Source: Pomacea canaliculata
Taxonomy: Eukaryota; Mollusca; Gastropoda; Architaenioglossa; Ampullariidae
Assembly: GCF_003073045.1 (NCBI RefSeq)
Contig: NC_037590.1
Location: 11,427,042 to 11,491,041 of the forward strand
Direction of reading: 5' to 3'
DNA length: 64,000 bases
Positions 1-11,800 of this stretch are shown here, piece after piece. A program made the position numbers and the translations under genes. Each line of letters opens with the position of its first letter. The first letter of the stretch is position 1. A model generated the notes under the pieces. The model was not told the DNA's origin. It was given only the letters and a program-made list of their open reading frames with translations, and ran no database searches.

Positions 1-128
1 CAGTAGCCATTTGCTTTTTAAATTGGGCTTGTTCCCAGAGTTTATTGTTAAAACAATTTGTCACTTCCATTATTATTATTATTTCTTACCAGAAAAATAT
101 TTGTGTGTCTCTTGGCTCTTTTTTGCAG

Positions 129-245
129 GGCCAAGTTTCTCGTAGTGAATTGCCTGGCCGCCCTATAGAATTGTTTATGTGCAGCATCTTAAAACGTCAG
201 GGCTATGGTGAGGGATTCCGCTGGATTGCCCAGTATATCAACTGA
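129..245 (+). CDS. SAR1: SAR1 GTPase, last coding exon
   Basis: This is the 3'-terminal coding exon of the small GTPase SAR1, which recruits the COPII coat to ER exit sites and drives ER-to-Golgi export. The exon follows a good acceptor (pyrimidine tract and TTTTGCAG ending at 128), opens in phase 0 with GGC, and reads 38 codons to TGA at 243-245. The tail [19 protein letters not shown], followed by IAQYIN, is the nearly invariant C-terminus of animal SAR1 proteins, which in human and fly end in QYID. The GTP-binding motifs lie upstream of the window. SAR1 has no lipidated C-terminal cysteine, as expected for the family. The gene runs rightward and converges on the leftward membrane-protein gene. 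Its identity is very secure, although only the last fifth of the protein is present. Confidence 0.95.
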   Translation, partial: GQVSRSELPGRPIELFMCSILKRQGYGEGFRWIAQYIN

Positions 246-2860
246 GTTTAGCAGCTTGTGCCTGCAGTGGATGTGACACAGTAGACAATGTGCAACTGGA
301 CCTGACTGAAACCCTGAACTCTTGAACTGAATGGCACTTGCATTTTGTGGCACTTTCATGCCATTGTGGGTGCTTGATTGTTTGCATGTGTGTGTGTGTG
401 TGTGAACATGTGCATGTTGTATGAGATGTGTTGATCATGACAGAAACTTAACCTTTTCTCCATTTCTTCCATTCTGTTGTAAAAGTGATACACTAAATGT
501 ATGCCACAAATCACTGTGAGCAAGTGTAAGTGTAAGAGAAAATGTAAAGAGTTCCATAGAGAAATAAATCAGTCTTCATGTAGAGAAGGTCAAGGAGAGA
601 AAAAGTAAAGTATTAAGGCTGGCAATGCTTTCAACAACATGAGAAGATGACAGTATGCTTTATAACAAAATATCTGTTTCATACTAGATTTATACAGGAT
701 TGATCTTTCCTCCCTTTGAATAGGTAGTTGCTGTTGCCTAAGTTTTCTCATCTCTTCTTGGGGTTACTGCTTCACATTCTGATTTTTTCCTTCAGCTTCA
801 TGTCACCATGGTGTTTGCTGTCATCAGCCACATACCATTTTATAGCACATTTGAAATGTGAATGCCTAATCTGGTGTAACAGTTGTTTAACCTTTGCAGG
901 ACAGTTTGCAACTCTGCAGTCTTACTGTTTTCTGTTGTGTGTTGAGAACTTAAATGCCTCTTTTCCCTTGGATGGGGTGGGGAGGATTCCTTTCTAGTGT
1001 TTGTTTTTGTTTTTTTGTTTTTTTCTTTCCTTTCCTTTCTTGGCTAATATTAAAGGATAAGTTTCAAAGTTAAAGAACCAGTTCTTTTGGAGAAAAGCAT
1101 GTGAAATCTAAAGGCCAGGTGTATATCTGTGTGAATGAAGTGTATTTTTCCATGCATTTTGTTACAACAGAATAAATGCTAATCCCTTAATTGTTAGTGT
1201 TTGCTGTTAATAAGTTCTACTTATTTCTGTCTTTTTTTTTGGTGCATTGAATTTAGTTGCTTTTTGTGTTATTTGAACACCCCAACAGGGTGTGCAAGGA
1301 AAAAATTACACGTGAATGTGTGCAAAAAAGCAGCTGTCTTTTCAAGGGAAACGTGTATCAGGGGTAACCCAATCTTGTATGTTTATGACCTTCATGGAGA
1401 AGTGATTGTTAAGACTCCTTTCCAAGATTTCTAAAACCTTTAGGATAGGTGAAGCTGGGTTTAATGTTTTTTTTTAAACCTAAACTACAAATAAATTTTC
1501 TCACGGGTTAAGGTCACGTTTCGCATAACATCCTCATTAGTGGCAGTCATTTTTCCAACTGCACTACAGGCTTGCACGAGTCTCTAGTCTTGTATATATA
1601 TTAACTCGGTTTTGTTAAGGAAAAATCAAATTTTCAGCTGGGAGGGGTGTCCTTTATATTGTCTGTGTGATAGAGTAAAAGAACAGTCTGTAGATCTTTG
1701 TACAGTGCTTTCACTGTGTGACAAGCTTGCTACACAGTAATGGTTGTAACTGCACTGAAAAACTGCATTTTAACTCCAAGTACATGTATTACAATGTAAT
1801 TTGGTGCTGTATTTCAGGATATCTGATGGACTGGAGAACTAGTGCATTAATCAAAGTATATGGAGAACTTGCCATCAGTTTTTCCTAAAATTTGTAATTT
1901 ATCCAGATCTTAGACTTAATATCATCATGCTGTAGCAGGTATTGTTTCCATTCACACAAGCATGCATGTTAGAAATAATGCCATATGAGCTCGTAAACAA
2001 GTGTTTTATAAGTGCACAGAAACAGCATTTAAAGTTGTCATGAAAAGTATATACCTTCTCATAGATGTTTTATAACAAGTGAAAGCTAAAATACCTGCTT
2101 CTCCAGTTCAGAGTTTTTCAGTGTGTATGATGCACACGCACAACTTACAGTTGTCATCGAGGCAATATGGTGTCCTCTAAGAATAACATATTGTGTGGCA
2201 CTGTAGCATGAGGGGCAATAAGTCACTTTTTCCCCTGAATGTACCATAGTTTCCTTTCCACCTCCACTGCTCCCTTCTCCAAAGATACTTTTATGGTTAT
2301 TAATGTCAACCAGCATACTTGAATTTCCTTTTCAAAAAATGTCAGAAAACACCATTCACAACTGGCCACATTTCAAAATATTCACATAGTATAGACAAAA
2401 TGTCTCAAGGTGTATCCATAGAGCAACAAAAAGAAAAGTGCAGATCATAATCTGGCACTTAAGTCTTCGTTAGGTCCTTGTAGGATGCTAGAGGCACCCA
2501 GCAGAATTTGGAGAGGGTGATCTGAAATATAATCCGATGCATTGAGGGTGACGAAGGAAACAAGGTTACTAAGACTCCTAGCATGCTGTGGGAAGGCTTA
2601 CCATGTGCAATCAGTGTGAATCAACAGAATTCTGGTTTCTCCAGGACTGCTCACAGCATGTGGCTTTGTTTTTTGTAAATTGATTTCAAAAGGCACACCA
2701 TTATTTATATATTTAAGAAGTTTAAGTGAAGGAAGTTACAGAAATTGCTGATATTTTGATTTTGTGTATCTAATGACAGGCTAGTTTTATTCTGAATGCC
2801 GTTTTTTTTTCCCCTTCTGTAGAGTATTTTTGGGGTAAATAAATAACAGAATTTCCTCCT
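246..2860 (+). other. SAR1 3' UTR and downstream non-coding DNA
   Basis: No coding exon is visible in this stretch. AATAAA polyadenylation signals on the plus strand lie at about 563-568, 1171-1176, 1490-1495 and 2838-2843. The SAR1 message could therefore end near 590 or use later sites, with a 3' UTR of up to about 2.6 kb. The T-rich, AT-rich composition is typical of a UTR. A TG microsatellite lies near 389-404. The 76-codon minus-strand frame at 2086-2316 has no recognisable domain and is taken as chance. Confidence 0.45.
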
Positions 2861-2960
2861 CTTCGTGTTTTATTTTGCATGACAGCAATGTAAATGCTGC
2901 TGTTCTTGAGCTTGTGTAGACATTACCTAATGCTACTGTAGGAAGATGTGAATATTATCA

Positions 2961-2966
2961 TTTATT
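2961..2966 (-). terminator. Poly(A) signal AATAAA for the 3322-5498 gene
   Basis: The plus strand reads TTTATT, which is AATAAA on the minus strand, about 360 bases past the stop codon of the leftward membrane-protein gene. It lies about 120 bases from the last candidate SAR1 signal, so the two transcription units are convergent and close together. Confidence 0.4.
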
Positions 2967-3321
2967 GGCCTAAATTAACATTTTGCTATGAATACAACAT
3001 TCTTGATATGCAATTGTTTTTAGAATCTGATTTCCGCTCCCTTTCGAGCTATCGGGAGCAATTATAGTGTGGACACAGATTTTTAAAAGAATGCATGATT
3101 GTGCTTCCACTAACATTTATCGGTATGATGCGTAGAATTTAAGCAGTACAAGACATTTGCATTGTACAACAATCTCATCCATTCAGTCCAAGGCACACAA
3201 CTTTCTTGACTGATCAGCAGCAGGAAACAAGTTTTTACTGTCCATACGTTTTGTCTTTACCTCGCACTTATCATTTTTTACAACCTGAATAGTCTGATTG
3301 GGGACTTGTTTAATCTTTTGT

Positions 3322-5498
3322 TCACCGAAGACATGTCCATTGGCCAATATTCTTTTTTATAACGATCGCAACAGTGATCGCCATGGCCACAAGGCCCAGC
3401 ACTATTCCTACAAACACGAACGCTTTTGTTGTGTTTATTTTCATGGCGACTTTTGGGCTCGGTGTGGCAAGAGTTGAATTTGCCTGAATTGGTACATAGT
3501 CCCGCGTAAGTGATGAAGTAAAGGTGTCAGCGCTCTTTGGAACTGACGGTGACGAATGGCTTCTATTCGGCTGTCCAAGTGTGACTGTTAGTAAAGACGC
3601 GTGCGCACTACTTCCTACACCATGCGACGTCAAACTGTTACCGACTTCTTGTCCAGGTGTGACCGTGGATGTTGACACTAATTTTTTAGGTGCAGATTTT
3701 GGGGATTTTTCGTTTTGAATAGTACATTGTTGCTTGTACTCGTAGAAAACAAAGTTTTGAGAAACCGGGTAGATGTGTAGATGTATGTGTCTGAAGCTGC
3801 TGAAAAAGACGTGGTGGAGTCCTTGGTGATGGCAGCACGTGAACCTGAACTGGTAAGAATCGGTTTGGCTGATTCCGATTTCACAGTTACCTTCGGTCCT
3901 AAAAGAGACGGTTGAAGACTAAGCCAATTCCAAAGAAGATCTGGAGGCATCTCTGAGACTCCTCCAGCTGCAAAATGTTTGTTTTTCACCTCAGCATCGA
4001 CAGTTTGGTCCACTATGCGCTGTGACCATTTACTTATGTCATCTGAAAATGTCAAAATATACATACAAAAATCTAGTTTATGAGAACTATTCTCCATGAA
4101 TCTTTTCCCTTTTTCTCGCCTTCAACGGTGTTAACGTTTAATTTTGCCCTTAGCGTTGGTTCTTGAACTTTCCTTTACCTTGTGCTTAGCACTTCATTTA
4201 CGCCTTCCTGAGAAAGCCCCTCTAATCGCAGTATCACTATTTTTTTTTTTAATTGTTAACAAAGTATTGTGAGATGCATTTGTATTAACATAAACCACCA
4301 GCTATATTTACGTAAATTTAAGCTGTATGCAAAAGAAAACAATTCAACACTAACTTGGAAAGAAATATGATAGTCATGGATTTTTTTTCCCCCAAAAGTA
4401 TGCTTCTCTCTTCGATCCGTCCAAAGCCCATTCGTTTGAAAAAGCCAGTCCCTCTTTTAAGTTAACCACTATAGGAATAAAATATAAAAACTAATATATC
4501 GGAATACCTTCGTGTTGTTTTCCAATACGTCTATTCAGGCAGTATTTTTAAACAATTCAAAGAAAACTAAATCCCCAATATGATGTTAGCGACGACTTAC
4601 CGTTTGACTCTGGTGAGTGGTTAAGACTTGGGACCACAGACTGTTGAGCTAATGTATACAGCACCATACCAGGATGAGAAAGGATAAGGTCTGAAACATA
4701 TATATATATATAAGATATAACAGATATATATATATAAGCTCAAGCGTACACTCGAAGATGACAGACACGAGTAAACGGACAGGGTGAAGGTTTGCTATTT
4801 TTTTATTTCCGATGCCACAAAAATTTCAAGGCTCTGCGGTCTTCTGAATTTCTTCTCTCAAGATTTCCCATATAGACGGGACTGCGGAGGTTGGTTTATT
4901 CAATGGCATTGCGACATGGTCTGTTTATGCCATCAACACTGTCGCACTGTTTTGTCGAACTGGGCTCCTATTTTGTAAGGCTCCCTCCCTCAACCCTTCT
5001 CCTTTGACAAGCTCGATGTGAACTGTCTTGCTAACTGAGCGAACATCTGAAAAAGCATTTGCATTCTCCCAATATATATATACCCACTAGACATCATGGA
5101 GGATGTCTGGTACTTTCTGTTTGCTTTATGTATAAGCAGAACTCAGCATGAACCCCTATGTCATACATACCTCAGGGAATCTTTCCCAACCAAAACATGT
5201 AAGAAAAGAAAACTAAAGAAGAAACTCGCTGAGGCATTAATGAATCTACTAGGCTACTTGGTACTGCAGAAGGCACAGCTGTACACTTATTAAACAATAA
5301 AAATGTCGACACATTTTTACACATAATTGTACTTTAAAAGTTAACAACGCATCAAAGATACCTCTCTCTTTCCTACCTGGTGTCTTATTCATCTTATCGC
5401 TCTCCCATTCAATGACTTTGGACAATAAATAAATACTTACGTATTAAGCTAGCAATCAAGAAAAAGACCATTATGGTAAATAATTGAACTGCTGGCAT
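3322..5498 (-). CDS. Ser/Thr-rich type I membrane protein, family unknown
   Basis: I do not recognise this gene. Three coding exons can be joined with matching phases: 5498-5441 (58 bp), 4690-4601 (90 bp) and 4042-3322, with donors CGTAAGT at 5440 and GTAAGT at 4600 and acceptors TTTCAG. The first exon encodes MPAVQLFTIMVFFLIASLI, a good signal peptide. A short ectodomain follows and then a long Ser/Thr/Pro-rich stalk that is probably O-glycosylated. One membrane helix (AFVFVGIVLGLVAMAITVAI) and an 11-residue basic tail ending in TCLR complete the protein. An upstream ATG overlaps the start in another frame. Within the last exon the stalk changes reading frame: the frame from the acceptor stops at 3678, while the frame leading to the membrane helix is open from at least 3807. 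No GT-AG pair I tried restores phase, so this is a 1-2 base indel, an assembly error or decay. Membrane topology is well supported; function is unknown. Confidence 0.6.
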
Positions 5499-7439
5499 GA
5501 AACATTAAAATGAATCCACGTAAGGTCTGAAGCCACAAGAACTGCCTTGGCTTAAATGAGAGAAACTCTGCAACACAAGGTGTTTTGACAATGAATGAAA
5601 GAAAAACCACTCAACCATTGGAACAGCTGCAGATGCCAGATCACACTTTTTAATCAGCAGCTCACTGGTGAGAGGGCGCCCGAATTTCCATCTGCGTAAT
5701 AGACGGACTTCCGATGCACGGTATCACACGGGAACTCAAGAGTCTTGCCATCCAATTGTATGTCAGCCTGAGTTGCTCGTGACACTTCCCAGTTTACACT
5801 CAGGAAGTGAAATTGGGAACGAGTGAATCAAATGTTATACACAACGCAAGCAAGTACACAGGTCATAGAGCTGGATGAAGTTGGATGGTAACCCACGTAA
5901 CTTGAAACATCGTCTGGTTTCCTGTGTCACCAATTCAGTGAAGGCTGGCTGCCCAGAGTTCATTTCTTATCTCGGGCACGCTGTTCTTTCTCTGCACGTG
6001 GCATCTGTTTACAGGGCTGGCTGCTTGCCGTAATATAGCCTCAGTTGCTGGCACGGCGTAAAACACCAATTCCACCCCCCCCCCCCTCCTGTGTCACACT
6101 TTTCGTCAGTGTAATATCTGTCTTCTGTTTACTAGAGAAGAGGAAAAAAAAATTCCATCAGTGTCCCTGGGATGGTGAATAAGTAAACAGACGTGATATG
6201 TTTCTTTCGTCGCGTCGGTATTATGATCTTAAATGACTATTGGGATGCAACACTTATTTCTAATGACTGGGTAAATCTCAATGCACGATTCTACTCAAAG
6301 CTGGGGGAATTACTCCCTTTCATTCTCAACCATGCACAGAAAAAGGTCAAAATCGTTTGTATACAGATAGGCCTAATATTATGGATTCCAGCTCTCCCGT
6401 TGGCTGAGAGCTTAACGTATTAATATACAATCGTGACGTCTACTGTTGACCTCTTTGTGATTAAGGTTCAATTTGCAGGCGTGTATCTCGAGAATGGACG
6501 GGGAATGGGAGTGGAGTGGTGGAGTGGGGTATCCATCCAGATCTGGGAAAATAAAGGTGTATCTCGGGAAGTAAAGGGATCTATTTATCCAAATTTGTAC
6601 CTGGCTAAGTATACAGTTTTCGGCGTCGTGCGTTGGCAGTCTTCCGGGAGAACTACACCTAAACAAGGAATTCAGGGGACAACAGGCAATCGCAGGTTGA
6701 TTTCCGCATCACTGTCAACACGAGAGCTTTCGTGTTGTCTGCTTTTCCACTTCTGCTTAGTGCCCGCTCTTAAATTACTTTACAACAATGTGATAAGACT
6801 GAATTATTCATAGTATTGTCATGCACACGTGTGTGTGTTTATGTGATTCGAATGGATTGTTTATGGGCAATCTACACAAAAGCTAAAAGTTGTTGCCCCG
6901 CAGACAGAGAATAACTTCGATGCAGTGCTGGTGTTAGCAGTCATCAGAAGTGTTAAAAAGTCACGCAACAGCTATGCACTTTCATTTCATGGTGTCGCAA
7001 AGAGAAATATATTTTAAATAACATGTCAAATGTTTTCTTATGATGACTGCTCTCCTGCACCTCAACAACTATTTGCACACCGGCTGAGCTATCGAGGTCC
7101 CTCTGACTTGATGATGGTGCAGAAGCCAAACTGCTGGTCTACGCTCTACCGTATGTGGCAATCTTTGGATATATATGATATGCTATCAAAGGTAATTCAA
7201 ACGACAATAAATACACATGTATCAGACGTTCACAGCCACATAGCCTAGCTCGACCTAATCACTCCACCTTGCCCTTACGAATTACCTTCTGTGTCCTGGG
7301 ATAGATCTCATCTTGATTGTTGTTGCTGTTAAGTGCTGCCAGATTTAATTGCCATAGTTTTCTAAAATCTTCAGTCTCAAGATATTATTCAGTCTTTTTA
7401 CTTTGAATGATGAAACTACACATCATTGCATAAAGGATA
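5499..7439. other. Intergenic, one SINE fragment, no gene seen
   Basis: This gap separates the membrane-protein gene from the zinc-finger gene. It contains the SINE fragment listed separately and a poly-C run at about 6077-6088. A 126-codon plus-strand frame at 6433-6813 is open, but it resembles no family I know and has no flanking splice signals, so I do not call it a gene. Confidence 0.4.
5938..6088 (+). repeat. SINE fragment (copy 1)
   Basis: The core GTGGCATCTGTTTACAGGGC, followed by TGGCTGC..GCCGTAATATAGCC and CGTAAAACACCAATTC, recurs at 17311-17460 and 62688-62842. The three copies match over roughly 110 bases. This copy lacks the tRNA-like head seen in the 62.7-kb copy, so it is 5'-truncated. 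It ends in a C-rich run. Confidence 0.65.
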
Positions 7440-7443
7440 CGAT

Positions 7444-8816
7444 TTTATTACATGATAAAACATCTGACATTTAAAAACTTCATACTCTTAACATTCTTTA
7501 AACCAATCCAAATAAAATACACTGCAATGAAGTGTAAATATTTACATAAACCTGCAATATACAAGTGATACCCTTCCCTTCATCCACTCAAAATGTTTTC
7601 TAATATAAAATGTTTTGCATACATTCAACTCAAGAAAATAACAGAATTTTAACAGAAAACCGTCTGATGTACAGATTTGTTACGGTTATAGAACCTTAGC
7701 ATAAGTAAAAAGGGATAAACTCTGGTTAGCTTACAGATCAATGCTGGAAATTATTTTCACATATCAATGGAGAAATATATTTTTCAAATTCTAGGACAAG
7801 CATGCTTTGCACGCTCCTTAAGACAAAACACCAGTGTATTTTGACAGAAAGCAAATTAGTGTTGTAGACTTGAAAGGAGAAAGATGCCAGTAAGGTGTAC
7901 CAACTTGGTGTTAACCCTGAGTATTATATCAGGTCAGGTTACCCTTAGTGATGCTTAAGGGTAGATATTTCTATAGAAACTTCCAAACCCAAAGAAGGCA
8001 TGGAGTGAGTTTTTTTTTTGACATTAATGCTCAGGGTTATTGCCAAGAATGTTAATGCACAATGACAAAAACAAAAGAAATCTGTCATATACCTTTTACC
8101 TGTTCTTGCATATCTTGTTATCTCCTTTATGTTTTCCATACACAAAAAATAATTAATGCTATTTATGAAACATCATGCATCATTCCTTGGATGAAAGCAC
8201 AGATAAAAAATTTTCCAACTATCATTGGTAATTTCTGCTATAATCATGTACATAGTTTACAATAAAGTAATATTAATATGAAAAAAAAATAGTTATTTCA
8301 TCTTCTCACTAGATCCTTTGACTGTTGACTTATTACAGTTTACATAACTTTTACATTTATGTCTATATTTACCTGTTTATAAGTGACATGGTCTTACTAC
8401 TTTCCTGCTCAGAATAAAATCACATTTGCCCTTTCCTTCAGCATGACATACAATGGAACATCTCAGCTTTAGTAAGTTTTGAAAGATGTGCTGGTTTAGC
8501 ACAAATATTTTTCTGTTCACTAATGATTCCAAGCTAAATGTTTCAGCTGACAATTTTAGCTCAGAATTACCAATTTATTTCTATCAAAGTTTTTTTATGT
8601 TTAAGATTTTGTTACAAATAATACCCTTCTAAAAAGCTAGAACTGTGTTCAGTCAGTCAGGAAAATCACTTTTACTTCCCATAATGAAAAGCTTCAGTTC
8701 TCATTTGTAAAAAATGTCATTTACATTTCCATGAATCTAAATTTGAAAACCAAAGACCATGATGATTATGAAAAAAAAAACCCCAGAAAACAGAAAAATG
8801 TATCCCTAGTTTCATG
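7444..8816 (-). other. 3' UTR of the zinc-finger gene
   Basis: After the zinc-finger stop codon at about 8817 the minus strand runs about 1.37 kb, AT-rich and without coding potential, to an AATAAA signal (plus TTTATT at 7444-7449). The region is treated as the 3' UTR because no other gene is visible in it. Confidence 0.45.
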
Positions 8817-11800
8817 CTATATTTCTAGTGACGAATCCAAGTCTAGTGCTGATGGCAAATCCCCTGATATTGGTGAATCCATTGTATGCATATCCTCTAA
8901 AGACACTGAATCTTCTACAACATCTGATACTCCAAGGACCTCTGCATTACTCGAGAGATGAATGTTTTCAGATTCTTCAAATTCTCCTGACACAGGCAAG
9001 CTTAAAAACTGCAGATCACCTGAAATCTGAGGATCATCTGTCAAAGGTAAGCTTGCAAGGTCTTGTATTTCTTGCAGAAAATGTCTATCATTTGAAGACA
9101 CCGTGCCTTCAGAGCTATTGGATATTTTACCTACTATAAAATCTGCTGCAATAATTGGCTTTCCAAGAATGTGAAGATCACATGTTTCTTGTCCTTCTGT
9201 AGAAGATACCAAAGGATCAGCACCAGTGATCCACCTGCTGCTCATTTCTCCAAAAGGATCAGAGGATTTTGAAAAGCTTGGCATTCCCTTTGACTGCATG
9301 TCTGATGAAATAATCTGAGTTACCAATTCCGATATCTCATGAATATCTCTCGTAATGTGTTGCCCCCTGGAAGTGCTTGGTGTTCCCAATGTCTCAGTTT
9401 TTTGGTCTATGTGAAGACTAGTGGGGGACTGCTGGTATTTTGAAGTAGAACAATCTGATGGATCTCCAGGAAGTGTTTTACCCTGATCTTCCAACAGTCT
9501 GCATGTTGGTGGTGGTGACATATCTTCTGCACATGTGTCCACTATGCAACCTTGATTATGACCTTCGATTGAGTTATTGGCTGCTGTATTATCTTTGCTA
9601 AAACCTTCAGTAGTCTCACTAGGCTCCACTTTGACAATATTGGTATGAGATTCTAAGTGCTTGTTTAACTCGGGAACACGGTGAAAACATTCCCCACAAA
9701 GCTCACATTTGTAACAATGGGCAAGACATAACCTCTCATGCTTTGAGATAAACTTGGCTTTAAACAACAGCTTACATACTTTGCACCTCACCTGACTAGT
9801 GCAAGAGGAGGCGTCAGAAACATCTTTTGTGATTTTTGAAACAGTTGGAAGCTCTTCAGACATCTCTTGTCTCTCACTGTTTGTGCTGCCCCTTTCCATT
9901 TCATTCTTGTGCCTTTCCATGTGAGCCATCCACTCTCTAGCAACAAAAAAACCTTTACTGCACTTGTCACACTTGTACCGAAAAGACTGGTTGTGAAATC
10001 TTTTGATGTGAACAGCAACATAACTGGCCTTGAATAACTTCAAGCAAAAGCTGCACTCCACTGCATCGTCTTGGGGCTTTGATGTTGCTGATGCACTGCT
10101 TTGAATACCTGGGCCTTCTTCCATGCTAGTGGAATGGTGCAGACTTTTATCATCACTGTTATCATCACCACTATCATCATAGTGTGTCTGCATGTGCTTT
10201 GTCCACTCCCTTGCCATAGTAAAGCTCTTATCACACCTGTGACATTTGTAAGGGGCTGCCTTCCTCTCTCTGTACCAGACAACTTTGATTATGAGTAAAC
10301 CAATCTTTTGCATACTGAAATCCTGCTCCACATGTTTCGCAACTGAATATAGAGTTGTTTGGGTGACACACACGAGTGTGTTTGTAAAGGGTGTATCTTT
10401 GACCATACTGCTTTTTGCACAGCTTACATCTGAATAATTTTTGCTTTGTTTTTGGAGATCTGAAATGAAACTGCTTCATGTGTTTTGCTAAGTTAGACTG
10501 GTGCAAAAAGTCTCTATTACACTTACTGCAATGCAAATCCTGTGATGCACCCTCTCCATCCTGCAGCTGTTTCTGGTTTTGCTTTAATCGCTTGTGAAAT
10601 GTGTGTATGTGTTTTTTAAGGGATGAATAGTGGAAGTACTCCTTAAGACACAGTGGGCACTTGAATATCTTTGAACTGTCTGTTGAGTGTCCTGGAATAA
10701 GTTTTGTCTTGCTTGGAAGTTTTTTCATGTGACACATGATGACATGTCTTTGTAGAAAGTGGTGATATGGGTAACTTTTGTCACAATGATCACACTTGAA
10801 ATGCTTTCCCTCAACAGCCTTTGATTTATTTATTTCTTCAGTTTGGTCGTCCTGTTCTTCTTGAGGAAGGTGGTTTCCAGATTTGGGACTGTCATTTTCA
10901 ACCACAGCTGATTTATCTTTTTGCCTGGCAATATTCTTCCCAGAGCAGATGTGCTGCCACATGCCATTCCAGTGCATGAAGACTATATTGCACACCCTGC
11001 ACTTAAAAGTATTTCCTTTTTCTGATTGAATACATTCTGTGTGGCAAAACCTGATGTGTGTCAGTTTACTCTTCAGCTCAGAAAATCTCGAGAAACACAT
11101 TCCACATTTGTACGCTCCTGCTCTCTGATATCCAGAATGATTTTTGCTTTTGTGTCCAATGAGGTCTGTCTTTGATGAAAATTTACTGCTGCACAAATCA
11201 CTTTGAAAAGGTTTACTTTTCCCTTTCAGCATACTGGGTTCAAACTTATGGCCGTGACTAATGTACATGTGCCTCTTTAAACTATTGCTGTGGAGAAATT
11301 TCCTGTCACATAAAGTGCAAAAAATCGGTGCTTGTTTTTTCTGCAATTATGTGTCAACCTGTGTCTACCCAATCCACCTGCTTGCTTGAAAATTTTGCCA
11401 CATTCTTTGCATGTCATTTTGGATAAAGAGGACTCTTTGTTTTCTTCAGCAAGTCTGATGACTCTGACCTGTGGCGAAAATTGCATTGACATGGGAGAAT
11501 CCATGATTTTACTGTCGATGTTAATGTTAGAAGAGTCTGGGGCACATTCTTGTCTGAATGTCTCTGAAACTGGAAGAACATCTGTAAAACATGCTGGTTT
11601 GGTGTCAGAGCAGGCTTGGTCATCTTGGTGCTTTTTCAAGTGGTCCTCAAACACAAACCTTGCTGGACAGTGAAGACACTTGAATGGTTTGTCTCTGGAA
11701 AGCCGTCTGAAGGCTTTTGGGCAGGTAAGAGCCTTGTGAAACGCTTGCATGCAAGTAGAGCAATCAAAAGGACGAGCTGCAGTCTCCAGAGACACAAGGG

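Noticed and set aside
2086..2316. 76-codon minus-strand frame as an exon of the 3322-5498 gene
   Set aside because: It lies beyond that gene's stop codon and candidate poly(A) signal, and it has no domain.
3678..3890. Short intron from GTAACT at 3890 to TTTTTCAG to explain the frame change in the membrane-protein gene
   Set aside because: All nearby acceptors give the wrong phase for the frame that leads to the membrane helix.
6433..6813. 126-codon plus-strand frame
   Set aside because: It has no similarity I recognise and no start or splice evidence, and the opposite strand is partly open as well.
10101..10298. Plus-strand frames across the zinc-finger exon
   Set aside because: They are shadows of the minus-strand zinc-finger coding sequence.
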